A stretch of DNA of 16,671 bases, taken from NCBI GenBank assembly GCA_000697335.1, contig JNEM01011373.1, forward strand, positions 1 to 16,671. The letters run 5' to 3'. Origin of the DNA: Conidiobolus incongruus B7586 (lineage: Eukaryota > Entomophthoromycota > Entomophthoromycetes > Entomophthorales > Conidiobolaceae). The translations under genes and the position numbers were made by a program. Position 1 is the stretch's first letter; each line of letters starts with the position of its first letter. This document shows, piece after piece, positions 1 through 9,347 of this stretch. The notes beneath the pieces were generated by a model, which was not told where the DNA came from, did no database searches, and saw only the letters and a program-made list of their open reading frames with translations.

Positions 1-15
1 AAATATTGAAATATT

Positions 16-50
16 ATATACTAACCAATAAAAATAAGTTATAAAATCAA
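16..50 (+). repeat. Outer inverted repeat, left arm
   Basis: The 34 bases from 17 match the reverse complement of 2985-3020: tata, ctaacc, a short variable patch, then taagttataaaatcaa perfectly (16 bases). Mismatches are mostly C/T or G/A, the left arm being the more A/T. The arms bracket the whole Tc1 array and differ from the Tc1 arms, though both contain a g-t-(a/g)-agttataaa core. This may be the end of an older element into which the Tc1 inserted. Confidence 0.55.
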
Positions 51-175
51 ATATATATATATTTTAATTAATAACTAAAACAATTATATATATTAATTTA
101 TTTGAAATTATAATATATAATTAAAGTATATTATTTGATTATAAATAAATATATTTAAATATATTTAATAAATTA

Positions 176-1435
176 TTAGCAAAAATATTAACCTTTAATA
201 TTTAATTAAGGTAAGTTATAAATTTGTAGGTTTTTGAGATAAAAGGATATATTTAACAATATATAACTATATCTTTTTTCTCTCTTTGTTATTATTTTAT
301 ATAATATTTTATAAATATACTAAATTTTTTTATTAGTATTATTATACCTAAATCTCTCTTTAAAAAAATTTTCTTGTGTATTAATTAACTTTATAAAAAA
401 GATAAATTAACTTATAATATTATTAAAATTACTAGTGTTAGCTAGTTTATTATAGTTAGGGTTATTAAAAATAACAATAAAAACACATTTAAATTTAAAT
501 TTAAGTGTGTTAAAATTATAAAAAAATATAATAAGAAGTATATTTATAAGTTAGTTAATATAGGTAAATATAGTATTATTATAAAAATACAACAGGAATT
601 ATAAAACTATATAGGAATATTAATTAATACTAATACTATTATATGTGTTTTATATTAATATAGATACTACTTACACTTTAAGAAAAAACACCCCCAACTA
701 AAAAAATCCTATTATAAAGTTAGATAAAAGTTTAAATATCATTACTAATATTAAATTAAAATTAATTACAGTAAAGTTATTTAGTTTAATGAAACTAAAA
801 TATATTTTAGTAAATTTAATAAAAAAACTAAAAGCTTCAAAAAAAATACCAAATTATTTTATAACTATCATGTTAATTTTACCTAAAAGTATAATAATAG
901 GTTCATTATTATTTAAGGATATATATTGTTTTTAGGTGTAAAATATCTTTATAAAGTTAATAGGGGAATTAATGTTGAGATATATTAAAGTATTCTAAAC
1001 AATAAATTGAAAAAAACTATTAAATAATATAAGTTAAACAAATCTAATATTATTTTCTAGTAAGATAATACTTCTTATTATATTATAACTTCTATTACTA
1101 AATAACTTAAAAAAAGTAAAATAATAGTTATAAAGTAGTTTTTTTAATTTCTTAACTTTAATTTAATTAAACACCTTTAAGATTAGTTAAAAAAAGTTAT
1201 TAAAGTTTTCCCCCCAATAAAAAATTTAAATTAACTTTAAAAATATATTTAAAAAGTATAGAACAAGATTAACTTTTTTTAGTGTAAGAAGTTAGTTGAT
1301 TCTATACCTTATAAACTTAAAGAAGTTAAAAAAGCTAATAGTAGATATACTAAGTTTTAATTTTTTTTATTATTAAAAACTTACAAATTTATAACTTATC
1401 TTAGATAAAATTTAAGTATTTATATTTTAACAAAT
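176..1435 (+). mobile_element. Tc1-like DNA transposon, unit 1 (dead)
   Basis: About 1.26 kb. The left terminal repeat begins TTAGCAAAAATATTAACC after TA (174-175), and the inverted copy ends near 1435 (atattttaacaa). The arms are about 60 bases long and match with scattered transitions. A 339-codon transposase frame fills the interior. The element is defective beyond doubt, and conversion to A/T is heavier than in the second unit. The exact right boundary is uncertain by several bases because the outer TA is not clear there. Confidence 0.82.
344..1360 (+). pseudogene. Tc1-type transposase remnant, unit 1
   Basis: Cut-and-paste DDE transposase of the Tc1 family. The frame runs 1017 bases to TAA at 1358-1360; the start is probably an ATG now read as ATA at 344-346. 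Catalytic position 1 (family W-S-D-E-T) reads AAT at 788-790 (D to N). Position 2 keeps GAT at 1064-1066, but the two preceding family Gln codons are TAG and TAA. The Glu of the family N-P-I-E motif is AAA (K) at 1169-1171. Many in-frame TAA and TAG codons fall at family Gln or Trp positions. Length is identical to the copy at 1771-2787, so no net insertion or deletion separates them. It cannot encode a protein under the standard code. Confidence 0.85.
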
Positions 1436-1601
1436 TAATAACTAAATATTATTATATAATGATATATATTATTAATAAATATAATAGATTTTAATTATAA
1501 CTAAAACAATTATATATATTAGATTACTTGAAACTATAATATATAATTAAGTTATATTATTTAATAATAAATAAATATATTTAGTTATATTTAGTAAACT
1601 A

Positions 1602-2862
1602 TTAGCAAAAATATTAACCCTTAATATTTAACTAAGGTGAGTTATAAATTTGTGGGTTTTTGAGATAAGGGGATATATTTAACAATATATAACTATATCT
1701 TTTTTCTCTCTTTGTTATTATTTTATATAATATTTTACAAATATACTAAATTTTTTTTATTAGTATTATTATACCTAAATCCATCTCTAAAAAAATCTAC
1801 TTGTGTATTAATTAACTTTATAAAGAAGATAAATCAACTTGTGATGTTGCTAGAATTACTAGTGTTAGTTAGTCTACTATAGTTAAAATTGTTAAGAATA
1901 ACAATAAAGAAACATTTAAACTTAAACTTAAGTGTGTTAAAATCATAGATAAATATAATAAGAAGTATATCTGTAAGTTAATTAGTATAAACAAGTATAA
2001 TACTATTGTAAAAATATAACAGGAATTGTAAAACTATACAAGAATATTAGTTAGCATTAATACTATTATATATACTTTATATTAACATGGATACCAATTA
2101 TACTTTAAGAAAAAACACCCCCAACTAAAGAAATCCCATTATAAAACTAGGCAAGAGTTTAAATATCACTACTAATATTAAACTAAAACTAATTAGAGTA
2201 AGGTTATTTAGTCTAATGAAACAAAAATATACTTTAGTAGATTTGATAAAAAAGCTAGATACTTCAGAAAAAATATAGAACTACTTTATAACCATTATGT
2301 TAATTTTACCTAAAAGTATAATAGTAGGTTAATTATTGTTTAGGGATATATATTATCTTTAGGTGTAAAGTATCTTTATAAAGTTAATGGGGGAATTAAT
2401 ACTAAAATGTACTAAAGTATTCTAAATAATAAATTGAAAAAAAACATTAAATAATATAGGTTAAACAAATCTGATGTTATTTTCCAGCAAGATAATACCT
2501 CTTGTTATACTATAGCATTTATTACCAAATAGCTTGAAAATAATAAGATAATAGTTATGAAGTAGCCTCCTCAATTTCTTAACTTTAATCTAATTAAACA
2601 CCTTTAGGATTAGTTAAAAAAAGCTATTAAAGCTTTCCCCCCAGTAAAAAATTTAGATTAACTTTGGGAATATGTTTAAGAAGTATAGAACAAGATTAAC
2701 CCTTTTTAGTATAAGAAGTTAGTTGATTCTATACCCCACAAACTTAAAGAAGTTAGAAAAGCTAAAAGTAGATATACTAGGTTTTAATTTTTTTTATCAC
2801 CAAAAACCTACAAATTTATAACTCACCTTAGGTAAAATTTAAGGGTTTATATTTTAGCCAAT
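1602..2862 (+). mobile_element. Tc1-like DNA transposon, unit 2 (dead, better preserved)
   Basis: About 1.26 kb. The left arm starts at 1602 after TA (1600-1601) and runs to about 1662; the right arm (about 2801-2862) is its inverted copy. The arms share inner blocks such as taaggtgagttataaattt and aaccctt. Size, long terminal repeats and a single intronless transposase frame are ordinary for Tc1 elements. Defective; see the transposase entry. The right boundary is approximate. Confidence 0.84.
1771..2787 (+). pseudogene. Tc1-type transposase remnant, unit 2
   Basis: Frame of 339 codons (the family is about 340) with the expected order. N-terminal helix-turn-helix: KEDKSTCDVARITSVS, stop, STIVKIVKN. 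Linker: HPQLKKSHYKTRQEF. First catalytic block: VI, stop, SNETK, with the Asp codon now AAT at 2215-2217. Second block: VIFQQDN with intact GAT at 2491-2493. Third block: PPQFLNFNLIKHL, aligning to the family P-S-Q-S-P-D-L-N-P-I-E-H-L-W, with Glu now AAA at 2596-2598. Thirty-four residues separate the second and third sites, the DD34E spacing of Tc1. The C-terminus KLKEVRKAKSRYTRF also fits. I count 21 internal stops, 11 TAA and 10 TAG with no TGA, and no frameshift. The stops fall where the family has Gln or Trp, as expected from C-to-T or G-to-A changes. The start codon is read here as ATA, probably from ATG. Confidence 0.92.
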
Positions 2863-2984
2863 TAATAGCTAAATATCATCAATTAATGATATATATAACT
2901 AATAAATATAATAGATTTTAATTATTTAATTTAGGTTTATTTTATTATATATTAATCAAGTTATTAGTAAAAATATAGGTGTTT

Positions 2985-3022
2985 TTGATTTTATAACTTA
3001 CTTTTGCAGGTTAGTGTATATA
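2985..3022 (-). repeat. Outer inverted repeat, right arm
   Basis: Partner of the arm at 16-50. Just inside it, ttattagtaaaaatata (2971-2987) resembles the start of the Tc1 left arm, so an extra Tc1-end fragment or a related element may also lie here. Confidence 0.5.
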
Positions 3023-3621
3023 CTTTATTTTCTTAAAGTTTTATTATTAGTTTAAGAAGAAAAAATGGTAAATTTTTAATTTTAAAGAGATATATTCAAA
3101 ATATATAAGTAATTAAAAATTAATAACTTTTAAATTATATATATGCATTTAATCATTAATATATATTTATAAAAACACTTTTATTTAAAAAATTAAACAG
3201 AACTTAGTTATATTTAGATTAAAATATTTATTTAAAAACTTATTATTTTATTATTATTCAAATTTAACTTCAAATCTTTTATATTTAATTAAGAATTTTT
3301 AATAAACTTATATAAATAATATTTTATCTAAAACCTCCATTTATTGCTAGATTTCTATTTTAAAACTAAATATATATTATATAAAACTTATAAAAATTTA
3401 AAAAGTTAATTTCTTTTGCTATCTTTTTATTATTAAAATAAAAAATATATTTTTATTTTAGCTAAATAATTATCAAATAAACTTAATATTAAGTATATAT
3501 ATATAAATTCAAACTTAGTCTGATTAACAATAATATATAAAATACCTTATAAATTTAGAAAAAATTAAAAAACAATTAAAATAACTAGAGATAAATATAA
3601 AATATAAAGATATAACTAAAT
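3023..3621. other. Gene-free A/T desert
   Basis: About 600 bases of A/T-rich sequence, stops in all frames, no repeat arm or RNA gene that I can recognise. Confidence 0.7.
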
Positions 3622-3820
3622 TAGTGGTTTTTATATCAAAATCACTATAATTTATAAATCTTAAATTATATTAAATTATGATTTGCTTAAAATATTCAAA
3701 GTATTAAATTAAGTCAAAATAATTGCTCCTATGTAATCTAATTAATAAGTGTTTTATTAATAAGTATTAATTGCTTAAATAATTTTTAAATTTATAGTGG
3801 TTTTATTTAAATCCCTATTA
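3622..3820. mobile_element. MITE-like 199-bp palindromic element
   Basis: The first 40 or so bases (tagtggtttttatat..., aaaatcactataattt...) align with the reverse complement of the last 40 (taatagggatttaaat..., aaaaccactataaattt...) at roughly three positions in four. TA stands at both outer edges. No coding capacity. Small size, terminal inverted repeats and possible TA duplication suggest a nonautonomous Tc1/mariner-type element, but the arms are degraded and A/T-rich DNA makes chance palindromes. Confidence 0.4.
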
Positions 3821-4276
3821 TAATTAACTAATAGTAAACTATATATTTTCTAAAATAAAATTATTTATATATATAATTTTTTAAAATTCAAAATATTTCT
3901 AATTTGAATAATAATAAAAATATATTAAAATAAACCTAAAAATATTTTTGTGAATAAAATATCAGAAAATGCTATTATATTCAATATATTTATTGAATTA
4001 CAATTAATATAATTATGATTGCTATAGGTAATTAAAAATTATACCTATAGGAAAATAAAATTCTTGCAAATAAAATTAATTGATAAAATAATAGATTTCA
4101 ATCTTTAATACAAAGAATTATTTTTAGGTATTAGGAGATTATCAAAAGTATAGCAAAAAGTTATTAATAATAAAAAGTATTAATTGTATAATATATATTT
4201 ATTAGTTAATTCATATATTAATAATTATATATAACTTTAATTTTGAAATTGTGATATTTGTTAATTCCTATATTAA
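3821..4276. other. Gene-free A/T-rich spacer with one strong hairpin
   Basis: No coding frame. It holds a clean inverted repeat: ctataggta at 4022-4030 and tacctatag at 4042-4050, nine perfect pairs around an 11-base loop. The stem contains G/C pairs unusual for the surroundings. No function can be assigned; it may be a small transposon end or chance. Confidence 0.5.
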
Positions 4277-4372
4277 TATTAGTATAGAAATTAAATAATA
4301 ATACAATCTTAAAATTAAAATTAAATAAATATTTTTAATAAATAATATATATAATTAATGAATAATATAAAA

Positions 4373-5407
4373 TTAATAGCCTCTTTTATTATTAATAACT
4401 CTTTTTTATACTTTTAATAAGCTTCTGATAATTAAAAAATAGTTCTTTTTATTAAAAACTGAAATTTGATATTTTATGAATTAATTTAATTTGTTTACAG
4501 GAATTTTTTTTTCTTGTAAGCTGTTGTTTTAATTATCTAAAACAATTATAATTATATAGGTTATAATCAAGTGAATGTATTAGATGTGATAACTTCCTCT
4601 AATTTCTTTTATATAAAAAATCTGTTAGAGTTTTAGCTTTATGTATTTTACAATTATTATGCAAAATAATAGGTGTTTTTAATTTATATTGAGAACACCA
4701 TTTAAAAATTATTTTATTTAAAAAAATAATATATAACTTATTATTAATTGATTTTCCTTGAGGTATTAAATAAAAAAACATATACTACTATAATCTATTA
4801 CAATAATTAACATTTATTTATATTTAAAGTATTTATTTATTAGAATTTATAAAAGGGATTGATTTAGCTTAACTTAACATCTTGTTTTATTTTTAGGTAA
4901 AGGATTATATAAAAGAATCTAAAATTCATTAATTATAATTATTCACTGTAAAAACTTTTGTTTTTGGTTATATCTTAATAAATTTAATTTAGCTATAGTT
5001 ACTCTAATTTTCTTTTAGGTTTCTGTTAAATTATAAGGTATCTATTTTATATTTTTATTAATTAATCTAAGTTTAAACTTAAGTAAATATAACATGCTTA
5101 TATAATTAACATTAAATTACTTTAATAGTTCTTTAACAAAAACAAAAGGGTATTTCTTAATATATTTTTTTATTCTATTAATAAGTAAAAGAGTAACAGT
5201 AGAAATTAGTATTTTAGATTTTAGTAAATTTTAAATAGTGTCCCTTCTAGCTTTAAAATCACAAATCCAGCAATATATAGTAGTTTTAGATAAAACACTA
5301 TCTCTATAAGCTGTTTACAAGTTTTAGATGATTTTAGAGGGTTTATAACTAAGTTTTAAAGATACAAAAATAAAAGCCTTTTGATAATTATAATCTAGTT
5401 TAAGCAT
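4373..5407 (-). pseudogene. Mariner-type (DD34D) transposase remnant, copy A
   Basis: Minus-strand frame from ATG at 5407, 1035 bases or 345 codons, the usual mariner transposase length. N-terminal helix-turn-helix: AYRDSVLSKTTIYCW then DFKARRDTI, matching the family A-Y-G-D..L-S-R..V-F-E-W..F-K..R. First catalytic block: NEF, stop, ILLYNPLPKNKTRC, aligning to D-E-x-W. Second block: IILHNNCKIHKAKTL, aligning to the family L-H-D-N-A-R-P-H. Third block: HSLDYNLYNYNCFR, aligning to Y-S-P-D-L-A-P-S-D-Y-H-L-F. The three catalytic Asp codons read AAT at 4928-4930, 4656-4658 and 4551-4553, with 34 residues between the last two. Numerous stops replace Gln or Trp. Relative to copy B it has a one-base loss near 4779 and a one-base gain in the T run near 4510. 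Nonfunctional. Confidence 0.88.
5068..5278 (-). repeat. 211-bp block identical to 7670-7880
   Basis: Every base matches between the mariner copies over this block, which encodes the N-terminal half of the transposase, while both sides differ at several positions per 60 bases. Shared internal stops show that the block was already damaged when it was homogenised. Confidence 0.85.
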
Positions 5408-5558
5408 AATTAAATTTAAGTGTAAATTTTAATATCACAATATTTTAACAAAAAAAATAATAAAAATTGAATATATATATATAATCTTTTAAAATGTATA
5501 ATATGTTTGAAAGATCAGAAATTAAAAAATTTGCCATTTCTTAATTTCTATACTAATA

Positions 5559-6134
5559 TATCAAATCAATTAAAATAAATTTAAAAGATTTTTTAATAGC
5601 TTGATATTATAAAATATAAATTTTTTGATAATTATTCCTTATATTATATTAGATTAGTAAATTTATAATTATTATTCAAATATATAGATTAATGATTTAT
5701 AATAAACTAGTTATATTATTAATATTACAATAACTATCACTTATTGGATTTGATATAACTTTTATCTAATTTGGTAAAATTGAAAATTTTAAAAATGTTG
5801 TGCCTTGAAATTATACTGATTAAAAATTATAAGCACAGACCATTCATAAAATATTACCTTTATTGGATTTAATTTTCAAAATAAGGTAATAAAATAATAA
5901 AATTTTTATCAAATAATAGAGCTATTAAGTACATATTTTATTTTATTTTAAATTGGAAGGATAATTCTCTAAAGCTTGTTCTTAGTTTGAACTTTAATCT
6001 TAAAAGATCTTTATTTCCCAAAGCAAATTATAGATAAAATAATGTTAATTTTTGAAATTTAGCAAATTTATACATAGCATAAATTTTAAATATTGACTAT
6101 ATAATACATAGTTTATTGAATATACAATTTAATT
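5559..6134. other. Gene-free A/T-rich spacer between the mariner copies
   Basis: No coding frame recognised. It contains an inverted repeat, tattacctt at 5852-5860 and aaggtaata at 5883-5891, nine perfect pairs with a 22-base loop. Otherwise featureless. Confidence 0.6.
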
Positions 6135-6640
6135 ATTGCATAATTGATAAATAATTATAGAATTACAATAATTTTAAATTCTTGTCAAGGAGATAAAAAT
6201 GATAATGGTACTCATTATTTTAGTGTGATTGAAGGGAAAACTTATGAAGTAGTTAAGGTTGCTGGCTTAATTACTGTAAAAAGTTTTTAGTAACAATGGA
6301 ATCAAACCATCTCACAATACAATCAGGGGAATTAATTAGGTAATAAAAACAAATCTAGTGTAAAGCAAAATATTATATTAATGAGTTTGTCATTGAATAA
6401 CAGCATAGTTCATTTTGAATCTGTTGAAAATAATTATAAAAATTATATGATCATAGATATAAGTGTAGAGAATACAAACAGTGGTGCTTACAATCACTCT
6501 TTATCAAAGCCACCATATGCTATTACAGCTGAAGCCACAAATACTCAGGACAATAAAAGCAAAATCTTCTAATTATAGAAAATTTGTTGATATCCTTCCA
6601 CCAAGAGTTGAAATCTTATATATATAGATTAGAAACAACA
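6135..6640 (+). pseudogene. Eroded coding stretch of unknown identity
   Basis: Not recognised. From about 6153 to the TAA at 6570-6572 one plus-strand frame reads like protein (GDKNDNGTHYFSVIEGK, later YEVVKVAGLITVKSF) with only three stops. Its last part, from ATG at 6381, is an open 63-codon frame (MSLSLNNSIVHFESVENN...). A neighbouring frame continues the protein-like text to about 6630 (FVDILPPRVEILYI). G/C content is higher than on either side but lower than in the LeuRS exons, as for a coding segment drifting to A/T. No domain, signal peptide or membrane segment is evident. It lies between two dead mariner copies and may be a host-gene fragment or part of another element. A short genuine gene cannot be excluded. 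Confidence 0.35.
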
Positions 6641-6881
6641 CTTTGATTAGAGTAATCTCAGCAACTTCCATCATATGCTAGCATATTACAGGTATCAATT
6701 ATCTTATTAGGTTAAAGAATAAAACTCAATGATACTAATAATAAGCTCAAGTTAATTGATACTAAAGACAAAAATCTCAGGATTTAATTGGGAAATTACC
6801 AATATTTTAGAATAAAATAGAAACAGAAAATTTTAGAATCAACATAGTAAACCAAATTTCAAATTTGTAAATTAATAAATA

Positions 6882-8204
6882 TTAATGTAGAAATTAAGTA
6901 ATGGCACAATTTTAAAATTAAAATTAAACAAAAAAATTAATAAATAATATATAAAAATTAATAAATAATATAAAATTAATAGCTTGTTTTATTATTAATA
7001 ACTCTTTTCTATACTTTTGGTAAGTTTCTAATACCTAAAAAATAGTTTTTTTTATTAAAAACTGAAATTTGATATTTCACAAACCAATTTAATTTGTTTA
7101 CAGGAATTTTTTTTCTTGTAAGCTGTTTTTTTAATTATCTAAAACAATTATAATTACATAGGTTATAATCAAGTGAATATACTAGATGTGGTAACTCCCT
7201 ACAATTTTTTTTATATAAAAAATCTTTTATAACTTTAGCTTTATGTATTTTGTAATTATCATGTAAAATAATAGATATCTTTAATTTATATTGAGAATAT
7301 CATTTAGAAATTGTTTTATTTAAAAAGGTAATATAAAACTTATCATTAATTGATTTTCCTTGAGGTATTAAATAAAAAAACTATATACTATTATAATCTA
7401 TTACAACAATTAACATTTGTTTATATTTAAAGTATTTATTTATTAGAATTTGTAAAGGGGATTAATTTAACTTAACCTAACATTTTGTTTTATTTTTAGG
7501 TAAAAGATTATATAAAGGAATTTAAGATTCATTAATTATAAGTATTTACTGTAAAAACCTTTGTTTTTAGTTATATCTTAATAAATTTAATTTAGCTATA
7601 GCTACTTTAGTTTTTTTTAGGTTTTTGTTAAATTATAAGGTATCTATTTTACATTTTTATTAATTAATTTAAGTTTAAACTTAAGTAAATATAACATGCT
7701 TATATAATTAACATTAAATTACTTTAATAGTTCTTTAACAAAAACAAAAGGGTATTTCTTAATATATTTTTTTATTCTATTAATAAGTAAAAGAGTAACA
7801 GTAGAAATTAGTATTTTAGATTTTAGTAAATTTTAAATAGTGTCCCTTCTAGCTTTAAAATCACAAATCCAGCAATATATGGTAGTTTTAGATAAAGCAC
7901 CATCTTTATAAACTGTTTACAAGTTTTAGATGATTTTAGAGGGTTTATAGTTAAGTTTTAAAGATACAAAAATAAAAGCCTTTTAATAATCACAATCTAG
8001 TTTAAGCATAATTAAATTTAAGTATAAATTTTAAAATCACAATATTTTAATAAAAAAAAGAATTAAAATTGAATATATATATATATAGTTTGAAAATATT
8101 TATTTTCCTATATATTATATATATATATATAATTTTTCAAAACATATAATATGTTTGAAAGATCAGAAATTAAAAAATTTGCCATTTCTTAATTTCCATA
8201 CTAA
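6882..8204 (-). mobile_element. Mariner-type DNA transposon, copy B (dead)
   Basis: 1323 bases. The left end ttaatgtagaaattaagtaa at 6882 pairs with the right end ttaatttccatactaa finishing at 8204, with TA at 6880-6881 and 8205-8206. The left arm keeps gtaatggcac where copy A has ataataatac, showing how the A arm was converted. It is longer than copy A mainly because of an A/T-rich insert with TA-repeat runs at about 8077-8135, between the right terminal repeat and the transposase start. Transposase on the minus strand. Confidence 0.9.
6976..8009 (-). pseudogene. Mariner-type transposase remnant, copy B
   Basis: Second copy of the mariner transposase, ATG at 8009, TAA at 6976-6978, 1034 bases. 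It keeps features lost in copy A. The second catalytic Asp is intact (GAT at 7258-7260, in ILHDNYKIHKAK). The link IPQGKSINDKF stays in frame with what precedes it. The C-terminus NYFLGIRNLPKV, stop, KRVINNKTSY matches the family F-x-x-G-I-x-x-L-P-x-R-W motif. The first and third Asp codons are AAT, as in copy A. It lacks one base relative to copy A in the T run near 7613. Many Gln and Trp positions are TAA or TAG. Nonfunctional. Confidence 0.88.
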
Positions 8205-8206
8205 TA

Positions 8207-8922
8207 TTTAATTTAATTTCATTTCATTTGATAAATACTCTGCATATTCAAATTAATAACATAAATATAATTAATGCATTGAATCTTTAAATATATATTA
8301 ATTTAGTTTTTAATCAACATAAAACATTTATTAATAAATGAAAAATTGTAATATTGTGTAGTGTATTCCGAAGAATACTCTGTGTATGTAAGTAATTCCA
8401 AGGACAAGTACCTTGGTTTATTCTTGGATTTTTCCTCTTTTTAAGTCTCTCTATTATTCATAGTGATATATGGTGTGTATATAATAAATTTTAAGACATT
8501 GTAAGACCAAGGCTGATCTGTAGTTAAATTCTAAATCGGTTACTACTAATTTGCTCGGTTCAATTTCTAATTCTAATTATCGAATCGCTTCTTTAAATAT
8601 TATCAAAGATTGCAAAATTGATTAGGTATATTTATTTGAATTATACTTTCATCTGTTCAACTAGGCAATTTTGGTCAAAATAAATTTGGATATTAAGTCA
8701 TTCATAAGCTCCATCAATTAAACATTGACTATAGTAAATTTTCTTCTATATATTTATCTTGTATGAAATACCTAAATATCCTAAATAAAGTAAAAAATTT
8801 AATTTTAGTGATTATTCTAAGCATAATCTAGTTTTACTTTCCAAGAAATAATTATTTTCTGGAGAACTTTGAAAATAACTTTATTTGTGTAAGGATTCAA
8901 TGAAAAATTTTGGGTTAGCTGA
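8207..8922. other. Gene-free region with two adjacent hairpins
   Basis: No coding frame. GTATTC-CGAA-GAATAC at 8363-8378 and CCAAGG-(7 bases)-CCTTGG at 8398-8416 are perfect six-pair stems 19 bases apart, in a stretch with more G/C (15 of 60 bases from 8521) than the transposon region. They could belong to a structured RNA or the end of an old repeat; neither is established. Confidence 0.5.
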
Positions 8923-9342
8923 TGTGTCGGAATCACTATCTACGTGATCAAGATCAAATGATTATAAAATATGAATTTAATAGTTCAAGTGGTATAAAAA
9001 TTAGTTAAATAGTCTTGATTTTTAATATCTATTATTGTCAAATTTATTAGTTGTATAATATTTAGCCGGTTGTATTGAGTGATATATTCTTCTCAATTTA
9101 TTTAAAATTGATTACATACTCTTTCATACCAAAGTTCTTAAACCGTGCAATATATAAAACTCGATATAAGATTTGGAAGCAAAATGTCTAATTGCATTTT
9201 TTAGTGAGGATTATGCATTGGCTAATATAGTTAATTGATTTTATATCAAAAATACGGACAAAAGAATTTTGCATTATGAAAAAAATGTAGACTTGATAAT
9301 ACTAAAAAATTACAATATATCATTATAATTAATATTTTAAAT
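8923..9342. mobile_element. Possible old solo LTR
   Basis: A 420-base segment beginning TGTGTCGGAATCAC and flanked by the five-base direct repeat GCTGA (8918-8922 and 9343-9347), which is uncommon in such A/T-rich DNA. The start resembles an LTR and includes the palindrome-like tacgtgatca. The far end does not show the usual terminal CA, and no internal coding region or second LTR is present. If real it is old and broken. Family unknown. Confidence 0.22.
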
Positions 9343-9347
9343 GCTGA

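Larger units (their letters stand above)
1..3022. repeat. Tandem array of two 1.43-kb transposon-bearing units
   Basis: Sequence from about 61 to 1497 is repeated from about 1488 to 2924 with a constant offset of 1426-1427 bases. For example, the string aataaatataatagatttta occurs at 1474 and 2901, and ctaaaacaat at 75 and 1501. Each unit holds a complete Tc1-like element plus about 100 bases of flank on the left and 40-60 on the right, so the repeat is larger than the transposon. That favours duplication of a segment already containing the insertion over two independent insertions. The units differ largely by C/T and G/A exchanges, with unit 1 the more A/T-converted. Confidence 0.85.
4279..5556 (-). 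mobile_element. Mariner-type DNA transposon, copy A (dead)
   Basis: 1278 bases, the classic mariner length. The left end ttagtatagaaattaa at 4279 is the inverse of the right end ttaatttctatactaa finishing at 5556. TA flanks both sides (4277-4278 and 5557-5558), the expected target duplication. The terminal repeats extend to about 35 bases when the better-kept ends of copy B are used as guide. A 345-codon transposase on the minus strand fills the interior. Same orientation as copy B 1.3 kb away. Confidence 0.9.

Noticed and set aside
344-2787. Stop-codon reassignment (TAA/TAG read as Gln) making the Tc1 transposases functional
   Set aside because: Several stops sit at conserved Trp positions, catalytic residues are also changed, and the LeuRS gene has no in-frame TAA or TAG and ends normally at TAA. 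Transition damage explains everything.
4599-4781. Separate 60-residue minus-strand gene
   Set aside because: It is the middle portion of the mariner transposase copy A, including the second catalytic block, not an independent gene.
8077-8135. TA microsatellite runs as an origin or centromere signal
   Set aside because: Similar runs occur throughout the window (near 53, 3496, 10592, 10751). They are expected from base composition and carry no further structure.
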